Positions 1 to 9,624 of a stretch of 64,000 nucleotides of DNA are shown piece by piece. The notes under the pieces are model-generated. The model was not told the origin of the DNA. It worked only from the letters and a program-made list of their open reading frames with translations, and searched no databases. Where the stretch lies: positions 434,001 to 498,000 of the forward strand of contig CAVWXT010000006.1 in assembly GCA_963759115.1 (NCBI GenBank). The letters run 5' to 3'. Position numbers and translations under genes: made by a program. Numbering within the stretch: position 1 is the stretch's first letter; every line of letters starts with the position of its first letter. Source of the stretch: CAVWXT01 sp963759115 (GTDB taxonomy: Bacteria > Planctomycetota > Planctomycetia > Pirellulales > Thermoguttaceae).

Positions 1-1659
1 TATAGCCGCCAGCGCTACTTCCAACTCCGCACCGCCTTCGCCAAACAGGGCGCACGGGCGCTGGACAATCAGAAGCGCGGCCCGAAAACCCATTACCGCC
101 GCACGGCGGAAGTTGTCCGCCAAGTGGTGCGGCACCGCTTCCTGGATCCCGAGGCTTCGCCGCAGGTGATCGCCCAAAAGCTCGTGCAGAGCGGTTGGAC
201 GATCAGCATCCGCAGCGTGGAAAGGGTGCTGGCCGAGTACGGCCTGCAAAAAAAACTCCACAGGTTCCGCCCCAGGCCGGAAAGCGAACCCGTCGAGGCG
301 CGGCTCACTCACAAACTGGTCCAGCACGTCGAAGGCGATCCGAGGAGCATTGAACGCGGCGTCCGCCAGCGGCTGGCCGATAAGATCAGCGACAACATGG
401 CGGGCCTCTGGCTGTTGGTCGCAGAACACCTGCGGCTGGGGACGTGGGACCTGCTCCGCGCCTGGACGCAACAGCCCGCCGAGCGGATCGAACCGCGCCT
501 GGCGCTGCAACTGGTGCATGAAGCGGCGCTGTGCAGCAACGGGCTCCGCGCGGGGCGTTGCTTGACGCTCCGCGGCTTCGAGCCCCTCAACGGACTGCCC
601 TTCCTGGCGGAGGACACTACGGTGCATGAGGTGCTGGGCGGCGCGAGCGTGGCCCACACCCAGGAACTGCAGGTGGCCTTGGGGAAACTCCGCCGTGCCT
701 CCGGGCATTACCAAGGAAAACTGCTGCTGATCGACCCGCACCGCGCGCCGAGCTACAGCCAGCGGCACATGCGCAGACGCCAGAAGGAGAGCGGCTCCCG
801 GCCCATCAAGACGGCGCAGACCTTCTTCTGCCTGGATGGCGACAGCGCGCAGCCGCTGTGTTTCACGGTGGCCAATTCCGCCCGGACCGTGAGCCAGGCG
901 ACGCCTGAGTTGCTGCGCATGGCCGGGGAAATCCTCGCGCCGCTGCCGGAGCACACGTTGGTGGCCGCCGACACGGAGCACTTCGCCGTGGAACTGGTAG
1001 ACTACGTCCATACGGAGACCTCCTTCGACCTCATCACGCCCATCCCCAACCGGCAGAGCGACCGGAAGCGCTGGCGGCAGATTCCGGCCGCGGTATTTAA
1101 GCCCCATTGGGCGGGCTACGCCACGGCAGTCCTGCGCTACACGCCCCACCATAGCCGCGGCGGCCCGTACTACGAACTCGTGCAACGCCAGGGAGAGCGC
1201 CCGGAGGATTGGCAGTTCAACGGCTTCTTCTCCACCACCAACCGCGATCCGCTCGACGCCCTCACCCGCGATTATCCCCATCGCTGGCACATCGAGGAGT
1301 TCTTCAACTTCGACCAGTCGTTAGGTTGGAGACGGGCGGGCACGATGAACACCAACATCCGTTACGGCCAAATGACGACGGCCTTGGTGGCGCAGACCGT
1401 GATCCATCAGTTCCGCAAGCGACTTGGAGAGCCCTTCGCACACTGGGATGCCAGACACTTGGCGTCCGATATCTTCCGCGGACTGGACGGCGACATCCGC
1501 GTGAAGGACAATACCATCCTCGTTACCTACTACAATGCTCCTAACGCGGAACGCCTGCGGGCCGAGTACGAAGACTTGCCGGCCAAGCTCAGGGCCGAAG
1601 GCGTCGCGCCAGGCATCCCCTGGCTCTATGGATTCGAACTCGACTTCCGCTTCCGGTAG
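1..1659 (+). CDS. DDE-type transposase, 5'-truncated by window edge
   Basis: The reading frame is already open at base 1, so the true start lies outside the window; an internal GTG at 124 is not a convincing start. The visible part is about 552 residues. The N-terminal region (around VIAQKLVQSGWTISIRSVER) looks like a helix-turn-helix of the kind found before DDE transposase cores. The C-terminal part contains RWHIEEFFNFDQSLGWRR, which resembles the end of an RNase H-like transposase core, and the protein ends naturally in ELDFRFR. I cannot assign the IS family securely; it is not the YREK type seen in the neighbouring IS4 element. No inverted repeat was found downstream before the IS4 target duplication at 1739, so the element's right end is undefined. 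Confidence 0.7.
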   Translation, partial: YSRQRYFQLRTAFAKQGARALDNQKRGPKTHYRRTAEVVRQVVRHRFLDPEASPQVIAQKLVQSGWTISIRSVERVLAEYGLQKKLHRFRPRPESEPVEARLTHKLVQHVEGDPRSIERGVRQRLADKISDNMAGLWLLVAEHLRLGTWDLLRAWTQQPAERIEPRLALQLVHEAALCSNGLRAGRCLTLRGFEPLNGLPFLAEDTTVHEVLGGASVAHTQELQVALGKLRRASGHYQGKLLLIDPHRAPSYSQRHMRRRQKESGSRPIKTAQTFFCLDGDSAQPLCFTVANSARTVSQATPELLRMAGEILAPLPEHTLVAADTEHFAVELVDYVHTETSFDLITPIPNRQSDRKRWRQIPAAVFKPHWAGYATAVLRYTPHHSRGGPYYELVQRQGERPEDWQFNGFFSTTNRDPLDALTRDYPHRWHIEEFFNFDQSLGWRRAGTMNTNIRYGQMTTALVAQTVIHQFRKRLGEPFAHWDARHLASDIFRGLDGDIRVKDNTILVTYYNAPNAERLRAEYEDLPAKLRAEGVAPGIPWLYGFELDFRFR

Positions 1660-1991
1660 CCTGCCCCCGCCGACAGAAGGTAAAATTAATAAGCCCTAGA
1701 AAAAGGCTGATAAATCGCCGCACTCCAAAGGCGGACGAACTCTAAACGCAATACCGTTCAATTGAGCAGGACGATGGCGGGTCGAAACTCCTTGGCTGGC
1801 TGGGGGTAATGGCGATGCTTGGGCTTCTTTTTCTCCCAGCGACTCATTTTTCTCTTGATCACGCGTGGGTTGACGCGGTTGCGTCGATCAGGAAGGATCT
1901 GCTCGCCGATTTCTTCGAGCAGGGCTTTGTACCAATTTCGCAGGCCGCACCGGCCTTTGGGGCATTCGGGCAGTCGGCATCGCAAGATTTT

Positions 1992-3658
1992 GGCTCTTCC
2001 GGTTTTAGGTGCAGAACGCGAGAAATTCAGCCTTCAGGCCACGGACGATCTCGCGTAGCTCGGCGATGGTCCGCCCGGCGGCTTCCGACGCCCGGTTCAA
2101 GTCCAGGAGCAGCCGGTTCCAGAGCGTGTCGGCTGACTTCACGCCGTAGCAGCGTTTGGTGATGACGCGGGCCTTGTTGTTGATACCTTCAACCGCCGCG
2201 CTGGTGTACCGCCCGTCGAAGTAGTTCAGGATGCCCGTCTTCCAGTTGTCGTAGGTCGTCCAGAACTTGGCGAAGTCCAGCCCCAGCGCTTCGGTCCGCG
2301 CCGGAGTTCGGCCAACTGCTGTTCCGCTGTGGCGCGATCCGGCGCGGTGTCGAAGATCTCCTTGAACCGCACGCGCACGTCATACACGTCCTTCAACACA
2401 GGCAACTCGACGAACAGCCGATCCAGCGACTCGCGTTCCTCGGGCTTCAGGTCCTTCGGGTCGCGGCGGAACTCCCACATCAGCGAGCGGAACCGTTTCT
2501 GCTCGGCTTTGGACAACTGGGCCTTGTGCTTCCGCGTGCTTTTTTTTTCGCAACTCATCCACCACCTCGTTGAACTGCTTGGCCACGTGGAACCGGTCCA
2601 CCACCAACCGGCTGTTGCGAAGTTGCTCGTTGCAGACCGGGCCGTAGACCTTCCCCATGTCCACGCGGTGCGTTTCCACCGCGGCGCGCTGCTCGGGCGT
2701 CAATTTCCCCAGGCATTCGAGGGCCGCTGCCGTGTCGCGCCCGCGGGCCACCGCCAGCACCTTCGGCGACTCCGGGTCGGTCAAGTCCGTCATCACCGTC
2801 ACGTACAACTTGTGCCGCTTCTTGAGGCTGATTTCGTCCATGCCCACGTGCTTGATGACCCGTGCCGGGTCGATCCGCTTGTCGTCCTTCAACTGGTTCT
2901 CGACGATCAGTTCCACGGTCTCCGCCGAGATGCCCAGCCGCGCGGCCACCTCTTCTTCGTTGCTGCCGATGAGCATCCGCAGCACGTATTCCTCGAAGCG
3001 GTACGTGTACAGCACCTTCTTCCGCTTGAAGGGGGCGAAATGCTCCTGGCGATGCCCACAGCGCGAGCAACGATGGAAGCAAGGCTGGAAGATCAGGAAG
3101 CTCGGCTGACCCCACAGGTCCAGGTCGCGGACCACATAGACGGTGTTCTTGTACTCGTAGGTGGACGGCTCTTCGTGGCCGCACTGCTCACAACGGCAAG
3201 AGTCGGGCAGGGGGAACTTGACCTCGAAGCCGTGCCCGTCGCGCGAGCGCTCGTATCCCAACAGTTCCACACCCGGCGGCAAATCCAACTTCACTTTGAC
3301 CTCGACCTGAGCCATCCGTGGCCTCCTTGGTTGGCGGTGTCTTCTGCGACGGGGCGAAGGCAACAACCGCGTTGGTCCGACCGCCGCCGCTTGAGCAAGG
3401 TAACGCCGCGGGCGACCTCGGGCCAACAGCAACCTTCCCAACTCGCGAAATCGGCGCCCGCAGGGAGGAGGCGGCGGAACATGTTCCCGGACAAGCACTT
3501 ACGCTCGCAATCCCTGTTGCACTATATTCTTGTGGGGGGGGCTAATATGGCGAGAATTACGTGCCTGGGGCGTTCAAGCAACCGTCGCGCGTAGTATAAC
3601 GGCCGCTATTGTTGAGCCTCGGGTTTGTGCGGCGTTCGCACCCAGAACCGGAAGAGCC
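1992..3658. mobile_element. ISL3-family insertion sequence, 1667 bp, with 8-bp target duplication
   Basis: The terminal inverted repeats begin GGCTCTTCCGGTT at 1992 and end AACCGGAAGAGCC at 3658, with about 19 of 21 positions matching. The 8-bp duplication AAGATTTT lies directly outside each end (1984-1991 and 3659-3666). An 8-bp duplication in an AT-rich target and GG-starting ends are typical of ISL3. The element carries one transposase on the minus strand (2005-3315) and interrupts the older IS4 transposase. Confidence 0.92.
2005..3315 (-). pseudogene. ISL3-family transposase with two frame breaks
   Basis: Translation starts at MAQVEVKVKLDLP (ATG 3315). The N-terminal zinc-finger region has CRCEQCGHE and later CSRCGHRQEHF, followed by a helix-turn-helix (NEEEVAARLGISAETVE) and the DDE core entering at IKHVGMDEISLKK. 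The first break is at a run of nine T on the plus strand (2540-2548), after ELRKKK; the second is near 2300. Beyond it the conserved C-terminus GINNKARVITKRCYG continues in a third frame to the TAA at 2005. The homopolymer break could be a -1 programmed frameshift or a sequencing slip; the second break has no such signal. Total coding length is about 436 codons, normal for ISL3. Confidence 0.85.
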
Positions 3659-3667
3659 AAGATTTTC

Positions 3668-3978
3668 GGGTCTTCGGCAAAATCTGTGGGTGAAAAATGG
3701 GCCTACGGGGGATTCGTCCTGGCAAGGTGGATTTTCTGAGGGATGGCAGGGCAAATAAATGACGGTGGAAACAGCCGCAAAACCGGGGTTTTCTTGTTGT
3801 GTAACGGCCCTCGTCGGGTCTCCCACATCTGCAACGCACGGACCTTTGCCACGGAAAAACGGGGATGGAATCTATGAATCAGATCGTTGAGGCTCCCGAA
3901 ATCACGAAAACCCCTGAAAATCCAGATTCAAACTGAGTTTCACGGCCCAAATCAACCCACAGATTCTGCCGAGGAGGC
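3668..3978. mobile_element. 311-bp MITE with ISL3-like ends and 8-bp duplication
   Basis: The stretch between the ISL3 element and the resumption of the IS4 gene is bounded by 24-bp imperfect inverted repeats (4 mismatches) whose inner part is CGGCAaAATCTGTGGGT. AGATTTTC flanks it on both sides (3660-3667 and 3979-3986). The interior has no coding potential. The GG-start on one end and 8-bp duplication suggest mobilisation by an ISL3-type transposase. Its left duplication overlaps that of the ISL3 element, so the two hit the same AT-rich site one after the other. Confidence 0.8.
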
Positions 3979-5219
3979 AGATTTTCAGTGTGTCAAGGAA
4001 GGAAATCCGTTGCGGGTCGATTCCCCCTGTGTCGCCGCTTCCTGCATGAGAGCACGCACGGCGTAATGCCCCAAGAGGAGCCCGTGAATCTCTTGCAACA
4101 CGCCGATGGCGGTCTGGCTCCGCAGGACCGGTCGCTCCCTTTGGTGGGTCTTCAACTCGTCGATGGTCAGTTCTTCTTCCCAACGCTCGTGATAGAGTTC
4201 AATCAGCGTCACGGCCGGGTCCAAGGTTTCGTCCAGGAGAGTCGTCAACAAGCGATGCATGAGTCTTGTGCCCAGGGCGGCCCGGATCATCGAAGGTATA
4301 CTCGATGATCCGCACGACGATCCCCTCCAAGTCCTTTCGCCGATGACGCGCCGAGCGATAGACCTTGGCCAGGTACGAACCATCGGGAAGATGGCGAAAA
4401 GGCTGGAAAATCAGGCCGTTTTTCACGCGCGCCAGCAAGTTGCGCCGACGATGCGAGCACCTCCTGAATGGTCTGGTAACTGAAGAAGCCGCGGTCCCAG
4501 AGCAACAACATGCCTTCCTCCAGAAACCGCAGCAGGCGATGGACCATGGTGACTTCGCCGATGCGAATGGACTTGATCAGCCACCGCCACAGCACGTGAC
4601 TCCCCGTTTCGCACAACGCCAAGACCCGCGCCTGCGGAAACGCTCCCGGGGCGCGACCGCTGCCGGGCCTGCCGAAGATCCGCTCGTTTTCCGGCGTGTC
4701 GGGCAGATCGAGGACGAACCCGTCGATGGCCATCAGACGCAGCCCTCGATAGAACGCCCCGCGAACATCGGGTGTGCAAAGCAACCGTATGACCACTTTG
4801 GCCAGGGCCAGAAAAGGCGCCAAGCCCAGCCGTTTGCGGGCCTCGCAAAGCGTCGAACGCCCCGGGGTGCCGTTTCGTCGATAGGGCTGCAACCAGCGGA
4901 AGACTTGCCGATAGCTATCGCGGCAAAACAACCCCAGGGCAATTACGAACCAGATCATGAACCAGCCGGGAAGGCGGCGGCAAAATCGCCCCGCTTTGCC
5001 ACAACGTGCCAACACCGCTTCCACATTCGCTCGCGGGATGATACGCTTCAGGGCGCGAATTCGCTCCCGTGTCGGCCAAGACGCGAACTGGGCGACTTCC
5101 TTGTCGACCGAAATCATCGTAGCCTCCTTGCAGGAAAGGACTTGTGACAATCCAATCCTGACAGGAGGCTCTTTCTATGGAAAGATCAATTGAACGGTAT
5201 TGACTCTAAACCCGACGAT

Positions 5220-5804
5220 TCACGGCCGGACCGCGGGCAGTTCCTCGCTGGCCGTTTCGGCTTCCGGCTTGGTGACGAAGGCGTGCCACACCAGCAGCGC
5301 GGCGCCGCAGACCAACGAGCTATCGGCCAGGTTGAAGTTGGGCCAAGGCCAGGGGCCGATCATCACGTGGATGAAGTCGCGAACGGCGTGGACCGGTTCG
5401 CCGTGGTGGCCGGGAAAGCCCGGCGGCCATCTCAGCCCGTGCAGGCCCAGGCGATCGTAGAGGTTGCCCAGGATGCCGGCCGTGACCAGCGCCAGGGCGA
5501 CGGTGAGGAGCCAATTGCGGGCGGCGCCGGCGGCAAAGAGCCACACGAAGATACCCGCCGCGGCGCCTACCGAGAGCGCGGCGAACAAGGGCCAAAGTCC
5601 CTGCCCCATGCCGAACAGCGCCCCTTCGTTCGCGCCAATTTCGACGCCTAACACGTCTTTCCAAATCCAATGCGGCTGGGCGGGGGGCCAACAGAAGTCA
5701 TACCGGGCGAACATGCTGGTCTTCGTGGCCAGGTCGACGGCGCAGACACCCGCCGCCACCGAGAAGAACGCCAGATAGCGGCTGAGCGGGACCGCCTGTT
5801 TCAA
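5220..5804 (-). CDS. lspA: lipoprotein signal peptidase (signal peptidase II)
   Basis: This inner-membrane aspartic protease cleaves prolipoprotein signal peptides. The product is about 194 aa with hydrophobic segments around LAFFSVAAGVCAVDLATK, GLWPLFAALSVGAAAGIFVW, LLTVALALVTAGILG and SSLVCGAALLVWHAF. The two catalytic-Asp boxes are recognisable as GNLYDRLGL and FNLADSSLV, together with NEGALFGMG. I choose the TTG at 5804: it overlaps the dksA TGA stop as TTGA, which implies translational coupling, and it removes an unrelated upstream extension. The gene is second in a dksA-lspA operon. The IS4 element inserted just 8 bp beyond its stop codon. Confidence 0.93.
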   Translation of the reverse strand: MKQAVPLSRYLAFFSVAAGVCAVDLATKTSMFARYDFCWPPAQPHWIWKDVLGVEIGANEGALFGMGQGLWPLFAALSVGAAAGIFVWLFAAGAARNWLLTVALALVTAGILGNLYDRLGLHGLRWPPGFPGHHGEPVHAVRDFIHVMIGPWPWPNFNLADSSLVCGAALLVWHAFVTKPEAETASEELPAVRP

Positions 5805-6175
5805 AGCTTCTGTTCCTGCTGTTCGGCGCAGTGCACGCACAGCGTGGCGTAGGGGATGGCATTCAGCCGGCTCTTGGGAATCTTCACGCCGCACTCCTCG
5901 CACTGGCCGTAGGTCCCCTCTTCGATGCGTTCCAGCGAGGTTTCAATTTGGGCCAGGGTGCCGCCATCGTTCTCCATCAGGCTGAGAGTAAACTCCTGCT
6001 CGAAGTTGTCGCTGCCGATGTCGGCCATGTGGATCGGCATGCTGGAAAGATCGCCGTTGGCCTCGCTACGGCTCTTCTTCAAGGCAGCGTCGGCCATTTG
6101 GCTCACGTCGCCGCGAAGCCGTGCCCGCAGGGCCAGAAGCTGTTCCTTGTAGAGCGTCAGTTCAGGCTTCTTCAT
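5801..6175 (-). CDS. dksA: DksA/TraR family zinc-finger regulator
   Basis: The protein has 124 residues. An N-terminal helical part (KEQLLALRARLRGDVSQM) precedes a C4 zinc finger, CEEC at about 95-98 and CVHC at about 116-119. DksA-type proteins enter the RNA polymerase secondary channel and modulate initiation, usually with ppGpp. The acidic tip region around ENDGGTLAQIETSLERI is somewhat different from Escherichia coli DksA, so exact DksA function is inferred from family membership. It is first of the dksA-lspA pair and divergent from thrC; the 148 bp between them must hold both promoters. Confidence 0.88.
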   Translation of the reverse strand: MKKPELTLYKEQLLALRARLRGDVSQMADAALKKSRSEANGDLSSMPIHMADIGSDNFEQEFTLSLMENDGGTLAQIETSLERIEEGTYGQCEECGVKIPKSRLNAIPYATLCVHCAEQQEQKL

Positions 6176-6323
6176 CGCAGTGGTCTCCGAGTGAGCTTTC
6201 CTCAGTGCAGGCAGTTCTCGATTCCCCTAAACTTCTGATTGTAGACACGCTGGGGGCGGTTGTCAAACGGCCCGACGAGCCACGTCTGCCAGCATCGCCC
6301 CCCCAACCGACGGACCACGGCCC

Positions 6324-7798
6324 TTGATCGGCCGGCTCAATTTGCCTAGATTGGTGGATGCGTCCGATTTCGCAACAGTCCTTGTTGAAAGCACAACGAT
6401 TCCTACCACCACTTCGGCCTACCAACAATGTATTTCGCCCGCTTGCCGCGCGACGTACGCCGTCGATGAGACTCGGGTTGCCTGCGACCGCTGCGGCAGC
6501 CTGTTGGACGTGTCGTACGAGTGGGAGCGGTTGCGCGTGCCCGGTTCCTTGGCGGCATTCGAAGCGAAGTGGGCGCATCGCAACGATCCGCACAGTTTCA
6601 GCGGCGTGTGGCGGTTCCACGACCTGCTGCCCTTCGCGCCGTTGCGTCAGTGCGTCACCGTCGGCGAGGGGCAGACGCTGCTGCACGCCTCCGCAGGCGT
6701 AGCCCAATACGTCGGCGCGGCGCCCGGTCGCCTGTACTTGCAGTACGAGGGGATGAATCCCTCGGGCAGTTTCAAGGACAACGGCATGTCGGCCGCGTTC
6801 AGCCATGCCCGGCTGGTCGGCGCCGCCGCGCCGCCTGCGCCTCGACCGGCAACACCAGCGCCTCGCTGGCCCTCTATTGCTCCGTCACGCGGCTGATGAA
6901 GGCGATCATCTTCATCGGTTCGGGCAAGATTTCCTCCGGCAAGCTTTCGCAGGCGCTGGACTACGGTGCGCTGACGGTGCAGATCGCCGGCGACTTCGAC
7001 GATGCCATGGCCCGCGTCCAGGAGGTCAGCAAGCAACTGGGCATCTATCTGGTCAATAGCATCAATCCCTTCCGGCTGGAAGGGCAGAAGACGATCATGT
7101 TCCGCGTGCTGGAGGCGCTGGGCTGGGAACCGCCCGACTGGATCGTCGTGCCCGGCGGGAATCTCGGCAATTCGAGCGCCTTCGGCAAGGCCTTTCACGA
7201 GTTGCACGAGTTGGGCCTGATCGATCGCATTCCGCGGCTGGCCGTCATCAACGCGACGGGCGCCAACACGCTCTACGAACTCGTCGAGAAACGGGGGCTG
7301 CGATGGAACGGCGGCCAGCCGAACCTGGAAACCGTCCGCCGCTACTACGACGAGATGGACGCCCAACAGCCGCGGCGCGTCGACCATTGCCAGCGCGATT
7401 GAAATCAACCGGCCCGTGAACCTTACCAAGTGCCTTCGCGCGCTGGAGTGGTGCAACGGCGTGGTGCGCGAAGTGACCGACCAGGAGATCCTCGACGCCA
7501 AGGCCCAGGTGGCGCCGGCGGCATGGGCTGCGAACCGGCCAGCGCGGCCAGCGTGGCGGGCGTGAAACAACTGGTCGCCCAGGGCGTCGTCGGGCCTGAC
7601 GAGCGCGTCGTCTGCATCCTCACCGGCCACCAACTCAAGGACCCCACGGCCACCGTGGCCTATCATGCGACCGACCGCGATCAGTTCGACCAGGTGCTCG
7701 GCAGCCGCGGCGTCCAAACGGCTCCTTTTGCCAACCGCGCCGTGGCCGTGTCGAACGACTTCGATGAGATCACAAAGATGATTCAATTGCACAGTTAG
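6324..7798 (+). CDS. thrC: threonine synthase, broken by three frameshifts
   Basis: This PLP enzyme converts O-phosphohomoserine to threonine. The N-terminal zinc-ribbon-like start (CISPAC then CDRCG) leads to the PLP-lysine motif NPSGSFKDNGM near residue 155. The substrate and PLP phosphate region CASTGNTSASLALY follows in a different frame, then WIVVPGGNLGNSSAFGKAF. The C-terminus (EINRPVNLTKCLRALEW, then GCEPASAASVAGVKQLV) needs two more frame changes. Shifts lie near 6830, 7375 and 7510, all in GC-rich runs. Because each piece is highly conserved, sequencing indels are more likely than decay. The ATPase gene follows 26 bp downstream. Confidence 0.85.
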
Positions 7799-7824
7799 GC
7801 AGTCGGAATCGCGGGAGCTGACCT

Positions 7825-9602
7825 ATGTTGCTGACAAAGGTGCGGATCGAGAACTTCAAGCGTTTCGAGCAACTCGAAGTGGAGTTGGAGCCGCTCGACT
7901 GTCTGGTTGGCCCCAATAACTCGGGGAAGACTACACTTCTACAGGCAATGGCGCTGTTCGACTTCTGCGTCCATCATTGTCTGAACAAGAAGAATGGTGG
8001 TTACGAACTTAGGAAACGAACGATTTCGCCGGAGGAGTTTTACGTGTTGCCGGTGTCCAATCCGATGGATCTTTGGACCGACCGGAAAACCATGGGGGGG
8101 GAAAGCAGAAGATCATCCAGATTTGTGCTACATTCGACGGGCAACGAGATGTGACTGCCAATGTGAAGTTGGACTTCAACCGCTTCGGAATAGGCGTCGA
8201 GACGAACGACCCCTCCCAGGAATGGCTGACGCAGTTGGCAAATTATCGAATTGCCTACCTTCCCGTGTTCTCGGTGTTTCTTGCACAGGAGGAACGCAGA
8301 ACCCCTGCGGTACTTGATGACGAACTTGCGCGAGGACACGTCCATAACGTGATTCGCAACCTTCTTCTTGACCTTAAGGAGAACAACCGTCACGGCGACT
8401 TGGTGGACGCATTGCAGCGCAGCTTTCCAGCACTGGAGAAGATGCGAATCGACTTTGACGAAGTCTCCGACCGCTATATCTCCGTGGTCTACCAGGAGGC
8501 CGGACGACCAAAGGAATTCGACCTTCATTCTGCAGGTAGCGGGTTCCAGCAATTCCTGTATCTGTTTGGATTCGTGCGATTGCGACAGCCGACAGCAATT
8601 CTACTTGACGAACCAGACGTTCATCTTCACGGAATACTGCAAAAGGCACTCTTGCGAGAACTGCACCGGTTGGTCGAAGAGGGTAAGCAAGTGCTCTTTG
8701 CCACACATTCACGGGATCTGATCAATGGCGTTAACCCCGAAAACGTCATTTCCCTGGAGGAGGACGGCGCCAGACGCCTTTCCGTCGTCTATGACGTGTA
8801 CGATACTCTGGACCGGCTCGGCTCCGTCGACCCAACGCAGCTTCCGATTATCCAAGCCTATCAGCGAATGCTAATCGTTGAAAACCAGGCTGATCACGAA
8901 TTGCTTTCCGTTTTTTGCGCGAAATGCCTCGGTCAATCTCATTGGCAGGAAGTCGAGCGAAGGCTCGCGGTCTGCTACGCGAAGGGCAATCCCTGGAAGC
9001 AGCCGATCGGACGACTGCGCCAGCAACTGCAAGAGATGATCTCCATGGGAGGCCGTGTCCTGCAAGCATTCGTGATTTCTGACTGGGACTATTATCCCGA
9101 CCGTTCGCGCCTGGAGGAGCATATTGCGGCAAAGCACGTTCGTTGGCACGTCTGGGAACGGGCAGAAATCGAGAACTACCTGCTCTGCCCGGACGCCATC
9201 ATTCGGCTCCTAAGAGGCCAAGGTCGCCATCCGGTGCTCGAAGAACCTGTCTTCCGTCAGGAATACGACCGGCTTCTGGATGGTTCCTACGATTCCGCCA
9301 ATGATCACCTTGTAGAGGCATATGGCGATTACCGCAGACTGTCTGAGGAGAAATGGGACAACGTTACGATTTCCCGAAAAGCGAGAGAGTACCTCAAGGC
9401 TCATTGGGAATCCGACAAAGTCGCCCTTGCCGACGCAAAAGATATCGTACTCCCGGGACTCAAGCGATGGCTTCAGGAACACGCTCTTGGCCAATTCTCG
9501 AACAAAGCCTTGGCTGAGGCTTTGTTGTCGCAGGACTTGCCCGGCGAAATCCATCAGCTAGCTCGAGAGTTGGCAAACTTTGCCGGTATCCAGGCTCAGT
9601 GA
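7825..9602 (+). CDS. OLD-like ATPase with TOPRIM nuclease domain, frameshift at a G8 run
   Basis: An ABC-type ATPase domain begins at once: Walker A GPNNSGKTT (about residues 31-39), a signature-like stretch AGSGFQQFLYLFGF, Walker B AILLDEPDVHLH and a switch histidine in LFATHSRDLI. The C-terminal half has TOPRIM features: MLIVENQADHELL (acidic E) and VISDWDYYPD (DxD). This order is that of OLD-family nucleases, many of which act in phage defence. The frame breaks inside a run of eight G (8094-8101); one base fewer restores a single protein of about 592 aa. A GGGAG lies upstream of the ATG. It sits between thrC and dapB and is not metabolically related to either, so it reads as an acquired gene. 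Confidence 0.8.
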
Positions 9603-9624
9603 GTGAGAGAACTTTGAGTCCATT

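Larger units (their letters stand above)
1758..5117 (-). pseudogene. IS4-family transposase, frameshifted and interrupted by two insertions
   Basis: The gene starts at ATG 5117 (MISVDKEVAQF) behind a GGAGG and runs leftwards. The IS4 signature Y-x2-R-x3-E-x6-K is visible as YHERWEEELTIDELK around 4170. The frame changes at least three times (about 4430, 4300 and 4025). At 3987 the coding sequence is cut by the MITE and then the ISL3 element. It resumes at 1983: the pieces SFLDTLKI and LRCRLPECPKG join in frame once the insertions and duplications are removed, and continue to NPRVIKRKMSRW and the stop at 1758. The element is therefore dead. The clean rejoining proves one ancestral gene rather than two fragments. 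Confidence 0.9.
1739..5211. mobile_element. IS4-family element carrying two nested insertions, with flanking target duplications
   Basis: Inverted ends CAATACCGTTCAATTGA (1749-1765) and its reverse complement (5186-5202) bound the element. The 9-bp sequence ACTCTAAAC occurs immediately outside on both sides (1739-1747 and 5203-5211), which fits the 9-12 bp duplications made by IS4-family elements. The transposase lies on the minus strand and its TGA stop falls inside the left terminal repeat. The element is inflated to about 3.45 kb because a MITE (3668-3978) and an ISL3-family IS (1992-3658) are inserted in the transposase gene. Its right duplication ends 8 bp before the lspA stop codon. Confidence 0.87.

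Noticed and set aside
2329..3594. 421-codon plus-strand frame across the ISL3 element
   Set aside because: Arises from antisense of the transposase; residue composition (His/Val/Leu/Arg-rich) is typical of shadow frames.
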